A DNA stretch of 64,000 bases from Bog-473 sp963743785 (GCA_963743785.1 CAVURD010000020.1:142160-206159); one strand, 5' to 3'; counted from the first letter of the stretch, positions 8,534 to 17,830 are shown. Translations and numbers: made by a program. The notes: generated by a model from the sequence alone, not told the origin.

Positions 8534-9559
8534 GTGCGGATCGGAGTACTGACCGGGGGTGGCGACTGCCCGGGACTGAACGCGGTCATTCGGGCTGTGG
8601 TGCGCAAGGGGGCCCAGGCTTACGGTGACGAATTTGTCGGATTCCGCGACGGCTGGCGCGGTCCCCTCGAGGGGGACACCATGTCACTGGATGTGGCGGC
8701 CGTCCGCGGCATTCTCCCGCGGGGAGGAACGATCCTCGGCTCCAGCCGCACCAATCCCTATCGCTCCGACGACGGCGAACATCGGGTCCTCGATACGGTG
8801 AATCGGCTGGGCATTGAAGCGCTCGTGGTCATTGGAGGTGAAGACACGCTGGGGGTGGCGACCAGGTTGGCCGAAACCGGCTTACCTATCGTCGGCGTTC
8901 CAAAGACCATTGACAACGACCTGGCGGCCACTGACTACACCTTCGGTTTCGACACTGCCGTGACAGTCGCCACGGAGGCTATCGACCGGCTCCACACCAC
9001 TGCGGAGAGTCATCACCGCGTCCTCATCGTCGAAGTGATGGGGCGTCATGCCGGGTGGATCGCCTGGCATTCCGGCGTGGCCGGCGGCGCCAATGTCATC
9101 CTGATCCCCGAGCGGCCGTTCCATATCGAAAAGGTATGTGCGTACATCGAACACCGATTTGCTACCCACTATGCGCCGATCGTGGTGGTTGCCGAAGGCG
9201 CCCTGCCGGCCCAAGGGACAATGCCGGCCCGCCTGGCCGAAGTCGATGCCTTCGGCCATGCCCGGCTCTCGGGCATTGGAAATTTGTTGGAGTGGGAGAT
9301 CGCTCAGCGGACGGGCCAGGAAGCCCGAGCCACGGTTCTTGGTCACGTGCAACGTGGTGGCAGCCCGACCGCCTTCGACCGGGTGCTTGCAACCAGATTC
9401 GGTCTGCACGCGGTCGACGCGCTGCACGGAGGCCATATGGGTCAGATGGTGGCGTTGCACGGGACTTCGATCGACCTCGTGCCATTGTCAGAGGCCACCG
9501 CGGAACTGAAATTGGTGCCTCCCGAACTGTATGAAGAGGCTGAGGTCTTCTTCGGCTGA
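8534..9559 (+). CDS. pfp: 6-phosphofructokinase, pyrophosphate-type signature
   Basis: 341 aa, the usual length for actinobacterial phosphofructokinases. GTG 8534 gives the canonical N-terminus RIGVLTGGGDCPGLNAVIR; an in-frame start at 8444 would add a non-family extension. The donor site reads GGEDT (an Asp where ATP enzymes have Gly) and the catalytic loop PKTIDNDL has Lys before TIDND. The Asp plus Lys pair is the accepted signature of pyrophosphate-dependent or group III enzymes. The substrate loop MGRHAGWIA and GHVQRGGSPT are present. It converts fructose-6-phosphate to fructose-1,6-bisphosphate. PPi as phosphoryl donor is inferred from these residues, not proven. Confidence 0.92.
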   Translation: MRIGVLTGGGDCPGLNAVIRAVVRKGAQAYGDEFVGFRDGWRGPLEGDTMSLDVAAVRGILPRGGTILGSSRTNPYRSDDGEHRVLDTVNRLGIEALVVIGGEDTLGVATRLAETGLPIVGVPKTIDNDLAATDYTFGFDTAVTVATEAIDRLHTTAESHHRVLIVEVMGRHAGWIAWHSGVAGGANVILIPERPFHIEKVCAYIEHRFATHYAPIVVVAEGALPAQGTMPARLAEVDAFGHARLSGIGNLLEWEIAQRTGQEARATVLGHVQRGGSPTAFDRVLATRFGLHAVDALHGGHMGQMVALHGTSIDLVPLSEATAELKLVPPELYEEAEVFFG

Positions 9560-9708
9560 AGGTATGTGTCACGACCGCGCGTGCCTATGCTGGTCGTCGT
9601 GTCACGGACAGGATCCTCAGAACGTTTCGGCCGTCGAAGGACCTGAATCGCGGCGTCAGTCATTCCGCCTTCGATGAGTCAACCCACGATGAGTCAACCC
9701 ACAATGAA

Positions 9709-10578
9709 GTGATATCGCCGACGCTGATCCCCTGCGCCGATGGGGTGCGCGTCGCCGTTCACGATCTGGGTGGTCCCGCGGATGCCGATGCCGACATTCT
9801 CTTGTTTTCACACGCCACCGGTCTTCACGGTCGAACGTGGGATCCCGTGGCGGCTCAGCTCACCGATCGCTACCGCTGCTTCGCCATTGACCATCGAGGT
9901 CATGGCGTCAGCGAGACGCCCGATCACGCTGGTCTCGCCTGGTCGCACCTGGGTGACGACACCGTGGCGGTTCTCGACAGCGGTCTCATCGCCCCCCAGC
10001 GGGTCATCCATGGTGTCGGCCATTCGATGGGAGGCGCCGCGCTTGTTCTGGCGGCCGTCCGCCGTCCACTTCGCCTGCGCTCGCTGTGGCTCTTTGAGCC
10101 GGTCATCGTTCCGCCGGGCGTATTCCCAGCCTCTGGAGAGCCAAATGTCATGGCCGACACGGCTGGACGCCGCCGAGCCTCCTTTGATTCCGCTGACGCC
10201 GCGGCGGCCAACTACGCGTCGAAGCCGCCTTTGGACGCGCTCCACCCTGCCGCCCTCCAGTCCTACGTCATGGGTGGTTTCGCCCCACAACCCGACGGCA
10301 CGGTCCGGTTGCGCTGCCTTCCGGCCACCGAGGCGGCCGTTTTTCGAGGGGCGGGTGACAGTGGTGCGTGGAACGCCTTCTCGGCTCTGGCCATGCCGGT
10401 GGCGGTTGTCGCTGGCCGTCCCGAACTCGCCGGGCCGAGGGCTTTTGTGCCGGCCATGCTCCAGTCGCGGCCCGCCACCAGCTTCATCGAGCGCCCTGAC
10501 CTTGGACACTTCGGCCCGCTCGAGGATCCGAACTCCATGGCGCGGGATCTCGCCTCCTGGGTTGTGGCCAATTCGTAA
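9709..10578 (+). CDS. Alpha/beta hydrolase
   Basis: 289 aa with the alpha/beta-hydrolase core: oxyanion region SHATGLHGRTWDPVA, FAIDHRGHGVS, nucleophile elbow GHSMGGAA (Ser), cap region, and the catalytic His in PDLGHFGPLEDP. Starts at GTG 9709; the nearby ATG triplets are in another frame that closes at once. Substrate unknown; the GHSMGG type includes esterases, lactonases and haloperoxidase-like enzymes. 149 bp after the phosphofructokinase, so it is probably transcribed on its own. Confidence 0.82.
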   Translation: MISPTLIPCADGVRVAVHDLGGPADADADILLFSHATGLHGRTWDPVAAQLTDRYRCFAIDHRGHGVSETPDHAGLAWSHLGDDTVAVLDSGLIAPQRVIHGVGHSMGGAALVLAAVRRPLRLRSLWLFEPVIVPPGVFPASGEPNVMADTAGRRRASFDSADAAAANYASKPPLDALHPAALQSYVMGGFAPQPDGTVRLRCLPATEAAVFRGAGDSGAWNAFSALAMPVAVVAGRPELAGPRAFVPAMLQSRPATSFIERPDLGHFGPLEDPNSMARDLASWVVANS

Positions 10579-10847
10579 GGGCGGTCCATCCGTCTTCGTG
10601 GGTACGGATGTCCGTGTGGCGCGCAGCGTTTTTCCGAATTCCGCACAACGCGGCCTCGCAAGTGCTCACTTTCGCTGGCCTATGAGAGTGTGGCATCCAG
10701 CGAGCCGTTGCTTCCGACGTAGGCCATACCCGGGGCCCGCAAGGTCACCTCCGGTCGTTCGTTTCTCTAAGGAACGAGGACTGGGGGGTTTGCCATGAGC
10801 TGGCGCGCCAGCGGGGTCGCACAGGTGGAAGGTCACTAGGGGAAGGC
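10579..10847 (+). other. Structured leader of NlpC/P60 gene
   Basis: The 269-bp untranslated stretch before the NlpC/P60 gene contains a TCGTTC/GAACGA stem (10755-10777) and a perfect palindrome GCTGGCGCGCCAGC at 10799-10812, followed by the AGGGGAAG ribosome-binding site. Actinobacterial cell-wall hydrolase genes often carry c-di-AMP riboswitches, but I could not find that motif's conserved core, so this is only a structured leader. Confidence 0.3.
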
Positions 10848-12020
10848 GTGGACTTCGACAACGTGCTGCATTCGCTCATCGTCGCAAAGAGGCCCACGAC
10901 ACCCGGGTGGTGGCACCGGCCGAAGACCATCGGCGCCGTCGCCATCGTTGCCCTTTCGGCCACCGCCGCGGCCTCCTCGGGTTCGGTGGCCCCATCGCCG
11001 CAGAAACGGGCCGTAGCCAGGACGTATGCGGCTTCAAACTGGCCCGATCTGTTGCAACGCCATGCGTCATCGGGCACCTCTCCCTCGACGCCGACTGCGG
11101 TCGCTCCGGCACCAGCCGGCCCGATCGTGGGAGCGGTCGATCTTTGCAACGGCGCCAACGAGCCGCCGAACGCATCCTTGACGGGCGACACCGTCGTGTC
11201 GAATGGAGCCAGCCACCGAGCGACGGTGGTCTTGACCGGCGTGGCAACCCAGTCGGCCGACGCTTCCGGACTCAACTCCCTTCTCCCGACGATCACGGGT
11301 GCGACCAACGGTGTCACCGGCGCCCTCGGGGTCACCATCCCAAGCCTTCCGTCCATTCCGCCCCTTCCGGATCCGGCGGCGACCGTCCCGCCCACAGCCC
11401 CGTTGTCCGGGGGAGGTGGGGGAGCACCACCCGGCGGGACGCCCGCTCCATCGACCGGTCCGAACGGTCCGGGGCGGACTCCATCGACCGCCACCACGTC
11501 ACCGACGAACAGTTCCCCTCCGTCCCCGGGCACCGGTTCGCCTCTGCCCACCCAGATGGGCGCGCCGAGTCCCGGCGGAAGCGATACCAGCATTGGCTGC
11601 AATCTGATCGGCAGCGGCACCGTGGGTGGAATGGCGGCCGGTGAGACGGTGGCGGAATCCTCGGCGGTGGCCGATGCGATTGCCTTGCTCGGTCTTCCCT
11701 ATGTGTGGGGCGGCGAGTCCACACAGGCCGGCTTCGACTGTTCGGGCATGGTGCAATACGTCTACCGAGAGGTTGGCATTGACCTGCCCCGGGTCGCCCA
11801 GAATCAGTACGACGCCGGACCCGCCGTGCCACCAGGCTCAACCGTCGAGCCCGGTGATCTGGTGTTCTTCGGGTCAGGGACCAACGATGTCAGCCACGTC
11901 GGGATGTACGTCGGTGACGGGCTGATGATCGATGCCCCGCACACGGGCTCGGTGGTTCGTTTTGACAGGGTGGCTGGCTTTGAACCGATCGTCGGAGTGA
12001 CGGCTCCCGGCCAGGGATAG
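10848..12020 (+). CDS. Secreted NlpC/P60 peptidoglycan endopeptidase
   Basis: 390 aa. A hydrophobic segment near residues 25-45 (TIGAVAIVALSATAAASS) acts as signal or anchor. A long Pro/Ser/Gly/Thr-rich linker (about 150-240) leads to a C-terminal NlpC/P60 domain. Catalytic Cys lies in GFDCSGMVQYVYREVG, His in DVSHVGMYVG and the third polar residue in MIDAPHTG. Such enzymes cut the D-Glu-meso-DAP bond in cell-wall stems during growth and division. GTG 10848 has AGGGGAAG just upstream. The long flexible linker would let the domain reach through the wall. Confidence 0.9.
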   Translation: MDFDNVLHSLIVAKRPTTPGWWHRPKTIGAVAIVALSATAAASSGSVAPSPQKRAVARTYAASNWPDLLQRHASSGTSPSTPTAVAPAPAGPIVGAVDLCNGANEPPNASLTGDTVVSNGASHRATVVLTGVATQSADASGLNSLLPTITGATNGVTGALGVTIPSLPSIPPLPDPAATVPPTAPLSGGGGGAPPGGTPAPSTGPNGPGRTPSTATTSPTNSSPPSPGTGSPLPTQMGAPSPGGSDTSIGCNLIGSGTVGGMAAGETVAESSAVADAIALLGLPYVWGGESTQAGFDCSGMVQYVYREVGIDLPRVAQNQYDAGPAVPPGSTVEPGDLVFFGSGTNDVSHVGMYVGDGLMIDAPHTGSVVRFDRVAGFEPIVGVTAPGQG

Positions 12021-12111
12021 TTGCTCCCAATCGCAGCTGCGTAGGTACCGGCGCCAGGCGCAAATTTGGAGCACACCTGGAGCCGGGACTCGTTGCGGCC
12101 ATACTCTGCGC

Positions 12112-13005
12112 ATGGTTCCGGCGGGCGAGGTGAGGGTTCGACGCCGAGGTTTTGGTCCCTTCGTCACCTTGGTCGAGACCGAGCGGCCGGGCGAGGCGCT
12201 CGAACGATGGGAATCGCGCCGTCACCGAAAGCAGACCGGCGTCTCCGACGGTGAATCAACCTGGTGGGCCCCCGGCCACCGAGGCTGGTGGATCGGTGTC
12301 TTGTTCGCGGTGGGCTCTCTCCTGTTCGCCCTGGGGGCGGTGCCCGGATACGCCTCAGCGGTAGGGATCGACGCCGATGCGGCGACCTTCTTCATCGGCT
12401 CCCTCTTTTTCACGAGTGCGGGATTCCTGCAGTTCCGCGAGGTGGTTGATTCTGGTCCTGATGGACCACCTCACGGCTGGCGACGAGTTTTCCTCTACCG
12501 CCCCGATCAGATCGACTGGTGGGCCACAGCCATCCAGTTACTGGGCACGGTCTATTTCAATGTCAGCACCGGCCACGCCATGACCACCGATCTGAGTGCA
12601 CAGGCGTCCCGCCAGCAGGTGTGGCGTCCAGATGCAGTGGGATCGGTGTGCTTCCTGGTCGCGAGCGCCTTGGCCTGGTTTGAGGTGTCACACGGATGGG
12701 GCTCGTGGCAGCCCAGGAGCCTGTCGTGGTGGATCCCGCTCGCCAACCTGATCGGTTCGGTGGCCTTCGGGGTTTCGGCGGTGGCGGCCTTTGTCGTTCC
12801 GGCGACCGGCGCACTGCTCGACGTGGAGTTGTCCAACTTGGGGACCTTCATCGGGGCTCTGTGCTTTTTGGGAGGCGCACTGCTGTTGTTGCCGGAACGC
12901 ACCCTGGCGCCGCAGGAGGTGGCGACCGTCGTCGGTCGACCCCGGGCTGCCGGAGACGTAGATTCACAGAAGAGGAAACGAAAGGTGAACGATGCCGCTA
13001 CATGA
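12112..13005 (+). CDS. Six-helix membrane protein coupled to glutamate decarboxylase
   Basis: 297 aa. The soluble N-terminal part contains RPGEALERWESRRHRKQ. About six membrane segments follow, including GVLFAVGSLLFALGAVPGYA and IGSLFFTSAGFLQF, a charged loop RVFLYRPDQIDWWATAIQ and a basic tail. It resembles actinobacterial YrhK-domain-like proteins of unknown function. Its last 14 bp overlap the glutamate decarboxylase start, so the two are translationally coupled. By position it may serve glutamate/GABA exchange or pH homeostasis, but it has no transporter motif and this is inference. Confidence 0.7.
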   Translation: MVPAGEVRVRRRGFGPFVTLVETERPGEALERWESRRHRKQTGVSDGESTWWAPGHRGWWIGVLFAVGSLLFALGAVPGYASAVGIDADAATFFIGSLFFTSAGFLQFREVVDSGPDGPPHGWRRVFLYRPDQIDWWATAIQLLGTVYFNVSTGHAMTTDLSAQASRQQVWRPDAVGSVCFLVASALAWFEVSHGWGSWQPRSLSWWIPLANLIGSVAFGVSAVAAFVVPATGALLDVELSNLGTFIGALCFLGGALLLLPERTLAPQEVATVVGRPRAAGDVDSQKRKRKVNDAAT

Positions 13006-14398
13006 ACGCAAGAAGGCACAAGAAATTCACGAGGCCGCCGAGGCGCTGTTTGCCACGGCTGACATGGCCTCGGCGCTGCCGAAGTACCGCTTTCCGGCGA
13101 GCGAGACCATACCCGAATTCGCCTTTCAGGTCATTAAGGACGAGTTGCTCCTGGACGGGAATTCCCGTCAGAACCTGGCCACCTTCTGCCAGACCTGGGA
13201 GGACCCACAAATACACCAGCTGATGGACCTGGCCATCAACAAGAACCTCATGGACAAGGACGAGTATCCGCAGTCAGCTGAGCTTGAGCGGAGGTGTGTC
13301 CACATGTTGGCCGACCTCTGGAACGCTCCCGACGCGGCCAATACCGTCGGAGCCTCTTCCCTCGGATCGTCCGAGGCCTGCATGCTGGCCGGAATGGCCG
13401 CCAAGTGGCGCTGGAAGGCCAAACAAGAGGCGGCCGGGAAGCCCGCTGACCGGCCGAACATGGTGTGCGGTCCGGTCCAGGTGGTGTGGCACAAGTTCGC
13501 CCGCTACTGGGACATTGAAATGCGCGAGATTCCGATGTCGCCCGGCAAGTACCACATGGACGCCGAGCAGATGCTGGAACGTATTGACGAAAACACCATG
13601 CTGGTCGTGCCGACATTCGGGGTGACCTATACCGGAGCCTACGAGCCAATCCGGGAGCTGGCCGAGGCCCTCAACGGCCTGCAGGAAGAAAAGGGCCTCG
13701 ATGTCGATATGCACGTTGACGGGGCGAGTGGCGCTTTCCTGGCTCCGTTTTGCGCCCCCGACCTGGAATTCGACTTCCGTCTCCCGCGGGTCAAGTCTAT
13801 TAGTACGTCGGGGCACAAGTTCGGGCTTGCCCCTTTGGGTGTCGGATGGGTGGTGTGGCGGGACAAGGTCGAGTTACCCGACGACTTGATCTTTCACGTC
13901 ACGTACCTCGGCGGCGATATGCCCGACTTCCAAATCAACTTCTCCCGACCGGCGGGGCAGATCATTGCGCAGTATTACCAGTTCATTCGGCTGGGCCGAG
14001 TTGGCTATCAGCGCATCCACCTGGCCAGTTACGACAACGGAGAATATTTGGCCCAAGAGATCGTCAAATTGGGTCCCTTCGAATTGCTGTGCGATAGCAA
14101 CCCTGTCGCCGGCATACCCACGGTGACGTGGCGCATCAAGGAGGGCGAGGATCCCGGGTACACGCTCTTCGACATCGCCGACCGGCTCCGAACGCGTGGA
14201 TGGCAAGTACCGGCGTATCCGCTTACCGGGTCGGTCTCTGATGTCATCGTCCAGCGGGTCCTCGTCCGTCAAGGCGTGGATCGCGATCTGATCTCCATTT
14301 TGCTCCAAGACTTTGCTGAGTCAGTGGCTCATTTCGATCGGCACCCGATTAGCGTCACGATGACGCCAGAGGAGGCGGGCGGGTTCAGTCACCTCTAG
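12992..14398 (+). CDS. gadB: Glutamate decarboxylase
   Basis: 468 aa, full length for the PLP-dependent group II GadB family. Key stretches: KYRFPASETIP, SLGSSEACMLAGMAAKWRW, VPTFGVTYTGAYEPI, HVDGASGAFLAPF, and the PLP lysine in STSGHKFGLAPLG. It converts L-glutamate and a proton to GABA and CO2 in the cytoplasm. AAAGGTGA precedes ATG 12992 inside the upstream gene. Downstream, after 178 bp, comes a semialdehyde dehydrogenase, but no GABA transaminase and no classical GadC antiporter is in the window. Confidence 0.96.
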   Translation: MPLHERKKAQEIHEAAEALFATADMASALPKYRFPASETIPEFAFQVIKDELLLDGNSRQNLATFCQTWEDPQIHQLMDLAINKNLMDKDEYPQSAELERRCVHMLADLWNAPDAANTVGASSLGSSEACMLAGMAAKWRWKAKQEAAGKPADRPNMVCGPVQVVWHKFARYWDIEMREIPMSPGKYHMDAEQMLERIDENTMLVVPTFGVTYTGAYEPIRELAEALNGLQEEKGLDVDMHVDGASGAFLAPFCAPDLEFDFRLPRVKSISTSGHKFGLAPLGVGWVVWRDKVELPDDLIFHVTYLGGDMPDFQINFSRPAGQIIAQYYQFIRLGRVGYQRIHLASYDNGEYLAQEIVKLGPFELLCDSNPVAGIPTVTWRIKEGEDPGYTLFDIADRLRTRGWQVPAYPLTGSVSDVIVQRVLVRQGVDRDLISILLQDFAESVAHFDRHPISVTMTPEEAGGFSHL

Positions 14399-14576
14399 GC
14401 ACTCACGTGGGAGCGTGCGTTTGAGGCCGTGCCAGTGCCCGACGGCTTGCCGGTGGACGCCAACCTCGGCGAAGACGACGCGCCCGTCCGACGTGGATCC
14501 GGGCACCCGCCGCTCACGTTGTAAGGTCGCCGGCCGGACGCCGCAGTCGCGGTCCCTGCCGCTGAAGGAGCCGCGG

Positions 14577-16049
14577 ATGGTCGACGAAACTCCGAGCGAG
14601 ACCTCTCCCGATGAGCTGGAGGGTCAACTCGCCGCGGCCGCGGCCGCCAGCCGACCGTGGGGCGAGACGATCCCCGTCGCCCGAGCCTCATGCCTGCGTG
14701 CCGTGGCCGATGCCCTCGACGCTGCCTCCGACGAACTGGTGCCTCTGGCTGTCGCCGAAACCCACCTGGATGCCGCTCGGCTGGTCGGGGAATTGGGTCG
14801 CACCACTTTCCAGCTTCGGCTGTTCGCGGACCAGGCCGAAGAAGGGTCGTACTTGGGGGTGTCCATCGACCGCCCAGACCCTGCGTGGACGCCCGGGCCT
14901 CGCCCTGACCTGCGTCGGATGATGACCCCAGTGGGCCCGGTCGTCGTTTTTGCCGCCGGCAACTTTCCTTTCGCCTTCTCGGTGGCGGGGGGCGATACCG
15001 CCGCGGCCCTGGCGGCGGGCTGCCCGGTTGTGCTGAAGGCTCACCCTGGTCATCCTGCGCTGTCACGGCGCACGGCCATGGTGGTCGATGGGGCGTTGAC
15101 CTCGAGCGGCGCTCCCCACGGTACCTTCAGCGTGATTTACGGAGACGATGCGGGCCGGTCCGCCGTAGCGTCTGAGCATATCCGGGCCGGCGCCTTTACC
15201 GGGTCGTTGGGTGTCGGACGGACGCTGTTCGACTTGGCCGCCTCGCGACCCACCCCGATCCCCTTCTACGCCGAGATGGGCAGCCTCAATCCGGTCTTCG
15301 TCACCCGAGCCGCCATGGCCAATCGACGAGCGCACATCCTCTCGGGGTTCGCCGCCTCGTTTACCCTGTCGGCGGGTCAGTTTTGCACCAAGCCGGGCCT
15401 GCTGTTCGTTCCCTCCGGCGCCGTCAGCGACGAGGTGTTCGTCGATGCTCTGGCGGCACACCGATCGGCTATGCCGCTCCTCAACGCGCGTATCCACCGA
15501 AGCTATGCCGAGCGGCTCATGGCCCTGCGAGACCATCCGGCCGTCCGCACCATTGCCGTCGATGACCCGCCGGCGAAGGAACCAACCCCGACCCTGTTGG
15601 CCACCACCGCTCCCGAGCTGTTGGATGCCCGTGATGCATTGCTGGTCGAGTGTTTCGGGCCGACGTCCCTGGTGGTCGAATATGCCACCGACGAGGAGTT
15701 GCTCGCCGCCGCCGAAGCCTTTGGTGGGCAGTTGGCGGCGGGGGTCCACGGCGAGGAGACCGATCCCATTGTCCCGGCGCTGCTGGCGCTGCTGGCCGAT
15801 CGGGCGGGGCGAGTGCTCTGGAACAGCTGGCCCACCGGTGTGTCTGTGACTGAGGCGATACAGCACGGCGGCCCGTATCCCGCCACGACCGCCCCGCTCC
15901 ACACTTCGGTGGGCCCCGCCGCCGTGGAGCGGTTCCTGCGGCCGGTGTGCTATCAGTCGATGCCTGACCGTCTGTTGCCCCTCGCCCTTCGGGACGACAA
16001 TCCGCTTGGTGTCCCTCGCCGGATCAACGGTCAGCGAGAGGTGCTCTGA
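14577..16049 (+). CDS. Aldehyde dehydrogenase (NADP+), 2-oxoglutarate semialdehyde type
   Basis: 490 aa. ATG 14577 with GAAGGAG 7 nt upstream gives MVDETPSETSPDELEGQL. The fold matches the KGSADH-like branch: GPVVVFAAGNFPFAFSVAGGD, catalytic Glu in YAEMGSLNPVF, catalytic Cys in LSAGQFCTKPGLLF, and VSVTEAIQHGGPYPA near the end. Members oxidise 2-oxoglutarate semialdehyde to 2-oxoglutarate with NADP+ in pentose, sugar-acid and hydroxyproline breakdown. Its partner 4 bp downstream is an FAH-family protein, the pairing seen in oxidative pentose (Weimberg-type) pathways. Specificity is inferred from that context. Confidence 0.85.
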   Translation: MVDETPSETSPDELEGQLAAAAAASRPWGETIPVARASCLRAVADALDAASDELVPLAVAETHLDAARLVGELGRTTFQLRLFADQAEEGSYLGVSIDRPDPAWTPGPRPDLRRMMTPVGPVVVFAAGNFPFAFSVAGGDTAAALAAGCPVVLKAHPGHPALSRRTAMVVDGALTSSGAPHGTFSVIYGDDAGRSAVASEHIRAGAFTGSLGVGRTLFDLAASRPTPIPFYAEMGSLNPVFVTRAAMANRRAHILSGFAASFTLSAGQFCTKPGLLFVPSGAVSDEVFVDALAAHRSAMPLLNARIHRSYAERLMALRDHPAVRTIAVDDPPAKEPTPTLLATTAPELLDARDALLVECFGPTSLVVEYATDEELLAAAEAFGGQLAAGVHGEETDPIVPALLALLADRAGRVLWNSWPTGVSVTEAIQHGGPYPATTAPLHTSVGPAAVERFLRPVCYQSMPDRLLPLALRDDNPLGVPRRINGQREVL

Positions 16050-16053
16050 ACGG

Positions 16054-16989
16054 ATGGACATCGTGCGGTACATCGACCGCCAGGAACAGACCGTACGCGT
16101 GGGCCTGCGGCAAGAAGGCAGCGTGAAATCGATCGCCGTACGCGACCTGGCCGACTTGTTGTCCAGGTCGGTCGCAGAACTTCCTGGCACCCTGAGTGGC
16201 ACAGTCGGCGAGACGATCGACGTCAAGGATGTCATCCTTCTTCCGCCCGTCGACGGGCGGACCGAGGTGTGGGCGGCCGGTGTGACCTATGAGCGTTCTC
16301 GGGCAGCCCGCCAGGAAGAAAGCTCGGTGGCGCGGGTCTACCAGCGTGTCTACGAGGCGGATCGCCCCGAGCTGTTCTTCAAATCGGTGGCTTGGCGGGT
16401 CGTGACCGACGGCGAACCAGTGGCTATCCGCACGGATTCGGAGCTCAATGTGCCTGAGGCCGAATTGGCGCTCGTCATCAATGCCCACGGTGAGATCGTC
16501 GGCTACACGGTATGCAACGACATGAGCTCCCGCAGCATCGAGGGGGAGAACCCGTTGTATCTGCCTCAGGCCAAGCTCTTCGCCGGTTCATGCGCGCTGG
16601 CCACGGGTATCCGTCCGGCGTGGGAGATACCCAATCCGGGAGACCTCGACATCGAGCTCACCGTCTCCCGGGATGGCACGACCGCCTGGCAAGGGGAGAC
16701 CAGCACCAGCGCGATGTATCGGCAGCCGGACGAATTGGCGAGGTGGTTGTTCGCCGAAGAATCGTTTCCAGCTGGAGTCATCCTGTCGACCGGCACCGGC
16801 CTCGTACCGGAAATGGACTTCAGCCTGTGTCCCGGTGATGTGGTCCGCATCACCATCGACCAGATCGGCACCCTCACCAATACCGTTGTCACCGGCAAGG
16901 ACTCGTTCTCCTGGTTGGCGGCCTCGATTGCTGAGGTGATCGCCAGCGGGACGACGCGTCACACCCCAGCGCTCCTCGAGCCCTCGTAG
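16054..16989 (+). CDS. Fumarylacetoacetate hydrolase-family protein, probable 2-keto-3-deoxy-pentonate dehydratase
   Basis: 311 aa. The FAH fold is shown by VWAAGVTYERSRAARQEES, the metal-ligand region ELNVPEAELALVIN, GYTVCNDMSSRSIEGENPL and AKLFAGSCALATGIRP. This version, with the YERS motif and a long N-terminal part, groups with 2-keto-3-deoxy-D-arabonate/xylonate dehydratases that deliver 2-oxoglutarate semialdehyde. The upstream aldehyde dehydrogenase would then yield 2-oxoglutarate. ATG 16054 follows the dehydrogenase stop by 4 bp, so one transcript is nearly certain. No sugar dehydrogenase or sugar transporter lies nearby, so the substrate is open. Confidence 0.85.
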   Translation: MDIVRYIDRQEQTVRVGLRQEGSVKSIAVRDLADLLSRSVAELPGTLSGTVGETIDVKDVILLPPVDGRTEVWAAGVTYERSRAARQEESSVARVYQRVYEADRPELFFKSVAWRVVTDGEPVAIRTDSELNVPEAELALVINAHGEIVGYTVCNDMSSRSIEGENPLYLPQAKLFAGSCALATGIRPAWEIPNPGDLDIELTVSRDGTTAWQGETSTSAMYRQPDELARWLFAEESFPAGVILSTGTGLVPEMDFSLCPGDVVRITIDQIGTLTNTVVTGKDSFSWLAASIAEVIASGTTRHTPALLEPS

Positions 16990-17059
16990 CGTCTGCGGTG
17001 GCCAGACCGTCGCCCAACGTCGCAGGGTGACGGCGTGAATCAGCGCCGATGACGCTGAT

Positions 17060-17830
17060 CTACGAGCTTCCGGTCGGCGTGGTCGGGGTGGTCGGGGTGG
17101 TCGTCACCGTGGCACCCGGTGGCAGTTCGAACAGCGAAGCCGGCGGCGATGTGGAGTAGCTCTGGATCTCGAAGCTGGTTGAGTCGGAGGCGACCTTGAC
17201 GTACCCCAAGATGCCCTGATCGGTCGAGCAAATTGTGCTCGTGCCGACAACCCCGCCGGCGTTGAAGTCAACGCAATTCAGATTGAATCCGTTCACCGTC
17301 ATGGTTGACGAGGTGACCTTGTCGCCGGCGAAGCCAGCGGCGAGGGAGAAATCTCTGAGGAACCCGATCCAGTGGGCGGGCGTGTAGAGATCGAAGAGCT
17401 GGTTCTGAGCGGCCGCGTCGGCCGTCCCTAATTTCTGGCAGGTCCACGGCACGGCAGACGAGGTCTGGGAACAAGCGAACTCGCCGGACGAATTCACCAC
17501 CAGGTGCACTGGGGTGGCGGTGCCGGCCCCACCGGTCGGGGTGAGGCTGAACGCCACGCCCGTCGGGGGCTGGACCGCGTAGACAACGGTCGCTGGTGCG
17601 CTCCCGGTAGTCACGTAGGTCGCTTCGAAGGGTGTCGCTGCCCCGGATTGCAATTTGGTGTTGAAGGAATCGATGGTGGCTTTGTTACCCCGTATATCGT
17701 GCACGGTCGACTTCACCTTGTTGATGATCCCGCAGGAGTTGAACCCGACGGCACCCAACGCGAGGACCACGACGATGACTCCCGAGGTGCGGAGACGGCC
17801 AACATCGAATCGGTCGGTGCGTGTGGTCAT
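17060..17830 (-). CDS. Secreted or lipid-anchored protein of unknown function
   Basis: 256 aa from ATG 17830. N-terminal hydrophobic helix VIVVVLALGAVGFNSCG ends in a Cys. The residues before it (FNS) are a poor lipobox, so lipidation is uncertain. The mature part is Ser/Thr/Gly-rich with four further Cys in two close regions (FACSQTSSAVPWTCQK and LNCVDF...TICSTD), compatible with disulfides. It ends in a TTPTTPTTPTG tail encoded by a short repeat. Recognised only as a generic actinobacterial exported protein. Convergent with the FAH-family gene. Confidence 0.6.
   Translation of the reverse strand: MTTRTDRFDVGRLRTSGVIVVVLALGAVGFNSCGIINKVKSTVHDIRGNKATIDSFNTKLQSGAATPFEATYVTTGSAPATVVYAVQPPTGVAFSLTPTGGAGTATPVHLVVNSSGEFACSQTSSAVPWTCQKLGTADAAAQNQLFDLYTPAHWIGFLRDFSLAAGFAGDKVTSSTMTVNGFNLNCVDFNAGGVVGTSTICSTDQGILGYVKVASDSTSFEIQSYSTSPPASLFELPPGATVTTTPTTPTTPTGSS

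Noticed and set aside
10799..10812. c-di-AMP (ydaO) riboswitch before the NlpC/P60 gene
   Set aside because: The context fits but the conserved core sequence was not found; only stems are visible.
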